64,000 nt of DNA from Plantactinospora sp039889035. GTDB taxonomy: Bacteria; Actinomycetota; Actinomycetes; Mycobacteriales; Micromonosporaceae. A program made the position numbers and the translations under genes. The notes beneath the pieces are model-generated. The model did no database searches, was not told where the DNA came from, and saw only the letters and a program-made list of their open reading frames with translations. Positions 61,902-64,000 of the stretch are shown here, one piece after another. Each line of letters starts with the position of its first letter. Positions within the stretch are counted from its first letter, which is position 1. The stretch is from positions 19,289 to 83,288 of the forward strand of contig JBDQQY010000043.1 in the NCBI GenBank assembly GCA_039889035.1, given 5' to 3'.

Positions 61902-63157
61902 GCTGCGACCTGCTCGGCGGGGCGTTCGACGAGGTGACCGCTGACGAGCGTGGCTCCGGCGCGGACGAGGGCGACGAGGTGGGGTGCGTTGACGGCTCTC
62001 CACCGGTCCTGAGCGGCCTCGATGAGCTTGAACGCCATCGCGAGACCGGCGGGGCGGCTGCCGGGGCCTTTGGTGACGCGGGTGCGGTGCCGGACGGTGG
62101 CGAAGGTGGACTCGATCGGGTTGGAAGTGCGTAGGTGCACCCAGTGCTCGGCCGGGTAGTCATAGAACGTCAGCAGCACGTCGAGGTCGTTGGTGACCTT
62201 GGTGACGGCCTTGCCGAACTTCGCGCCGTACAGGTCGGCGAACCGCTTCGCGGCGAGCTGGGCGTGGGTCTTGGTTTCGGCGCCCCAGATCTCGGCCAGA
62301 GCGGCCTTCGCGCCCGGATGCGCCGACTTGGGCAACGCCGCGAGCACGTTCGCGGTATTGTGGACCCAGTCCCGCTGCTCGCGGGGGTCGGGGAACACCT
62401 CGCGCAGCGCGGCCCAGAACCCCAGCGCGCCGTCCCCGACGGCCAAAACCGGGGCGCGCATGCCCCGGCGGGCGCAGTCACGCAGCACATCGGCCCAGGA
62501 GCCGGTCGACTCGCGGTAGCCGTCGGCCAGGGCGACCAGTTCCTTGGTGCCGTCCGCGCGGACGCCGACGATGACCAGCAGGCAGAGTTCGTCCTCGTCG
62601 AGGCGAACGTTGACGTGGATGCCGTCGGCCCACACGTACACGTAGTCGACCTGTGATAGGTCCCGTTTGCGCCAGGTGTGGTAGTCGTCGGTCCACTGCG
62701 CGGTCAACCGGGTGATCGCCGCGGCTGACAGGCCGGCGGCCGAGCCGAGGAACTGCTCCAACGCCGGCACGAAGTCCCCGGATGACAGACCGTGCAGGTA
62801 CCGCAGCGGCAGCACCTCGGCCACCTTCGGGCTCTTGCGGCACCATGGCGGCAGGATCGACGACCGGAACCGTCGGCGCTCGCCGGTGACCGGGTCGGTG
62901 CGCTTGTCGTTGATCCGCGGCGCGACCACCTCGATTGCCCTCGCCGACGTCATCACGTGTCGAGCCTGGGCGTGGCCGTTACGCACCACCAGACGCCGGC
63001 CCCGCTCGTCACGCTCGGACGCCAACTCGGTCAGATACGCATCAACCTCGGCCTCCAACGCGGCGGCCAGCATCCGCCGCGCCCCCTCATGAACGACCTC
63101 ATCCAGCAGCGAGACGCCATCGCGTCGCTGCCCGTCCTCGGCGGCTACAGTCAGCAC
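61898..63157 (-). CDS. IS256-family transposase
   Basis: 419 residues if started at the GTG 63157 (GGGAAGG eight bases upstream); the frame is open further but runs into the terminal repeat. Mutator-type DDE: first Asp in VYVWADGIHVNVR, second in LAVGDGALGF, Glu in SNPIESTFATVRHRT, with the usual GLSSGDFVPAL and CARRGMRAP regions. Length and motifs are intact, so it is probably active. Confidence 0.93.
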   Translation of the reverse strand: MLTVAAEDGQRRDGVSLLDEVVHEGARRMLAAALEAEVDAYLTELASERDERGRRLVVRNGHAQARHVMTSARAIEVVAPRINDKRTDPVTGERRRFRSSILPPWCRKSPKVAEVLPLRYLHGLSSGDFVPALEQFLGSAAGLSAAAITRLTAQWTDDYHTWRKRDLSQVDYVYVWADGIHVNVRLDEDELCLLVIVGVRADGTKELVALADGYRESTGSWADVLRDCARRGMRAPVLAVGDGALGFWAALREVFPDPREQRDWVHNTANVLAALPKSAHPGAKAALAEIWGAETKTHAQLAAKRFADLYGAKFGKAVTKVTNDLDVLLTFYDYPAEHWVHLRTSNPIESTFATVRHRTRVTKGPGSRPAGLAMAFKLIEAAQDRWRAVNAPHLVALVRAGATLVSGHLVERPAEQVAA

Positions 63158-63275
63158 CGGCGTGCCTTCCCGACCGACGCGCCAACGTCGGCCTTGCTCG
63201 AGACCACACGAATCACCGGGAAGGTACGCCCCTTCCCGGCCGATCCACAGGTCTTGAGCATTGCTCACAAGCAGC

Positions 63276-63430
63276 CCGAGGCGATCCGTCTGGTCATCGA
63301 GCAGATGGAGGCGATGGCACCGCACTACGTCGCTCGGCGCGCACCGTTGCCCTGCCGGTCAGCATGGCTCGGCGTCTGCTGTCGGCACCGGTTGGCGGAC
63401 TGGACAGCTCAGTCGCCAGGATTGCGATAA
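63276..63430 (+). pseudogene. 3' part of the frame interrupted by the IS256-type transposon
   Basis: Continues the reading frame of 59060-59210 after removal of the element and one target copy: the junction reads TTDKQ-PEAIRLVIEQMEAMA and goes on to a TAA at 63430. The remaining bases to 63688 show no gene. Confidence 0.6.
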
Positions 63431-63697
63431 CGGCGCCAACTCCAACGGCACCGGGCCTGCCTGAGCCGCAACAATCTGGCCCTGTACGCGTCCGTACGGG
63501 TCCGATGTAGACGGCGCGGCGAGAAGGCGGCCGCGGTCCGGGTCCCCAGGCGGTACCTGCCGGCGGACCTACCCCGGTGGCAGACAATGAACCTTCTTCA
63601 ACCCGTGGAATACCGGCCCAGCGCCACCTTCTCCTCACCTCCGACATTGCCTCCGCCACGGCCCGCGAGGCTCCTGAGATAGCGTGAGTTGGTGGTC

Positions 63698-63886
63698 GTG
63701 AGAATTTCCAGAGACGACGTCATCGCGTTTCGCCTCCACGCCCAGCGCCTCACCGAACGCTTGGGCGAGCAAAGGCTGCTTGACGCGGCCGGGTTGTGCG
63801 GCGTCCAGAACAGCCCGCCCGGGTCGGCGCTGCTGGCTCTGCACGCCCGGGTGCGCAGCCTCTCGCAGGATCAGTGTCGTCGACGC
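63698..63886 (+). pseudogene. AlkZ-like winged-helix DNA-binding protein, truncated by an IS21-type element
   Basis: GTG 63698 (TTG 63689 also possible) starts VRISRDDVIAFRLHAQRLTE, followed by LLDAAGLCGVQNSPPGSALL, the N-terminal motif of the HTH_42/AlkZ family (DNA interstrand cross-link glycosylases and relatives, usually 340-400 residues). Homology ends after about 55 residues where the IS21-type end begins. Confidence 0.65.
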
Positions 63887-63887
63887 A

Positions 63888-64000
63888 TGAAAACTGACCC
63901 CCTGGCGGCGGGTGAATGTTGACCCCCTCCGAATGATCAGGAGGGTGTTGAGCGTGGAGGACTGGGCGGAGATCCGCCGACTGCACCGGGCGGAGCAGAT
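63888..64000 (+). mobile_element. Left end of an IS21-family element, cut by the window edge
   Basis: Two copies of a 16-bp end repeat, TGAAAACTGACCCCCT (63888-63903) and TGAATGTTGACCCCCT (63913-63928), are the multiple terminal repeats usual for IS21. They precede the istA start. Confidence 0.8.
63945..64000 (+). CDS. istA: IS21-family transposase IstA, N-terminus only
   Basis: GTG 63945 preceded by AGGAGG; the visible 18 residues LSVEDWAEIRRLHRAEQ match the IstA N-terminal helix-turn-helix start. The rest is outside the window. Confidence 0.8.
   Translation, partial: MLSVEDWAEIRRLHRAEQ

Larger units (their letters stand above)
59211..63266. mobile_element. Complete IS256-family transposon with cargo, 4,056 bp
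   Basis: Imperfect 27-bp inverted repeats form the ends: 59211-59237 and 63240-63266, sharing 24 of 27 bases with the core TCAAGACCTGTGGATCGG identical. Both are flanked by the exact 9-bp duplication ACAAGCAGC (59202-59210 and 63267-63275), the length known for IS256-type insertion. It contains the transposase (61898-63157), a coupled small ORF, an internal cassette with its own inverted repeats (60454-61520) and an SMI1/KNR4-like gene (59648-60286). Ordinary IS256 elements are about 1.3-1.5 kb, so about 2.6 kb is cargo or secondary insertion. Confidence 0.88.

Overview
The window is a very GC-rich, high-codon-bias actinobacterial chromosome segment. Gene content (YcnI/CopC-CopD copper genes, oligoribonuclease, duplicated L,D-transpeptidase lipoproteins, giant Rhs protein with intein-like HINT domain, expansin, GT87 mannosyltransferase, ricin-tailed secreted carbohydrate enzymes) fits the Micromonosporaceae (Micromonospora, Plantactinospora, Polymorphospora and relatives). 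The family-level assignment is my inference from protein style, not a database result.

Left third (1-19.7 kb): mostly ordinary, conserved chromosome. A MOSC protein cut by the window edge, an expansin, a GNAT, tRNA-Leu and a Bcp peroxiredoxin lead to an ECF-type nickel/cobalt importer (CbiM, PDGLE, CbiQ, CbiO) whose promoter carries an exact TTGCAA-N5-TTGCAA Nur-type box. A leftward, translationally coupled trio (MauE/DoxX, DsbA-like, polytopic membrane protein) stands back to back with CopC-CopD/YcnJ and YcnI genes. These are followed by a proline-rich membrane protein, a GT87 transferase, oligoribonuclease, tRNA-His, two tandem L,D-transpeptidases and tRNA-Lys.

19.7-21 kb is a graveyard downstream of tRNA-Lys: the end of a tyrosine integrase, an IS3 DDE core piece, an IS30-like N-terminus and another recombinase-like tail are joined end to end. 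21-29.5 kb holds a secreted beta-propeller and a 2,184-residue Rhs polymorphic toxin. Its tip is a PD-(D/E)xK-type nuclease, coupled by 4 bp to a HEAT-like candidate immunity gene.

30-47 kb is a carbohydrate island: a divergent LacI regulator with palindromic operators, a polysaccharide pyruvyl-transferase-family protein, two ABC permeases, a lipoprotein binding protein, a heparinase II/III-type lyase, a D-2-hydroxyacid dehydrogenase, a ricin-tailed beta-helix protein, a ricin-tailed esterase, and a GH44 gene broken by one extra C. No importer ATPase is present, so a shared MsmK-type ATPase is presumed.

47-58.9 kb: a GntR-TetR hybrid regulator divergent from a GNAT and an alpha/beta hydrolase, an OmpA-domain lipoprotein, gene remnants, and a MacB/HlyD-like ABC export system interleaved with a NarL-type two-component system.

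59-64 kb is mobile DNA. A complete 4,056-bp IS256-family transposon (59211-63266) has 27-bp inverted repeats and a 9-bp target duplication and interrupts an open frame that reads through when the element is removed. It carries an SMI1/KNR4-like gene, a transposase-less 1.07-kb cassette with its own 40-bp inverted repeats, and a small ORF coupled to the transposase. At the right edge an IS21-type element has cut an AlkZ-like gene.
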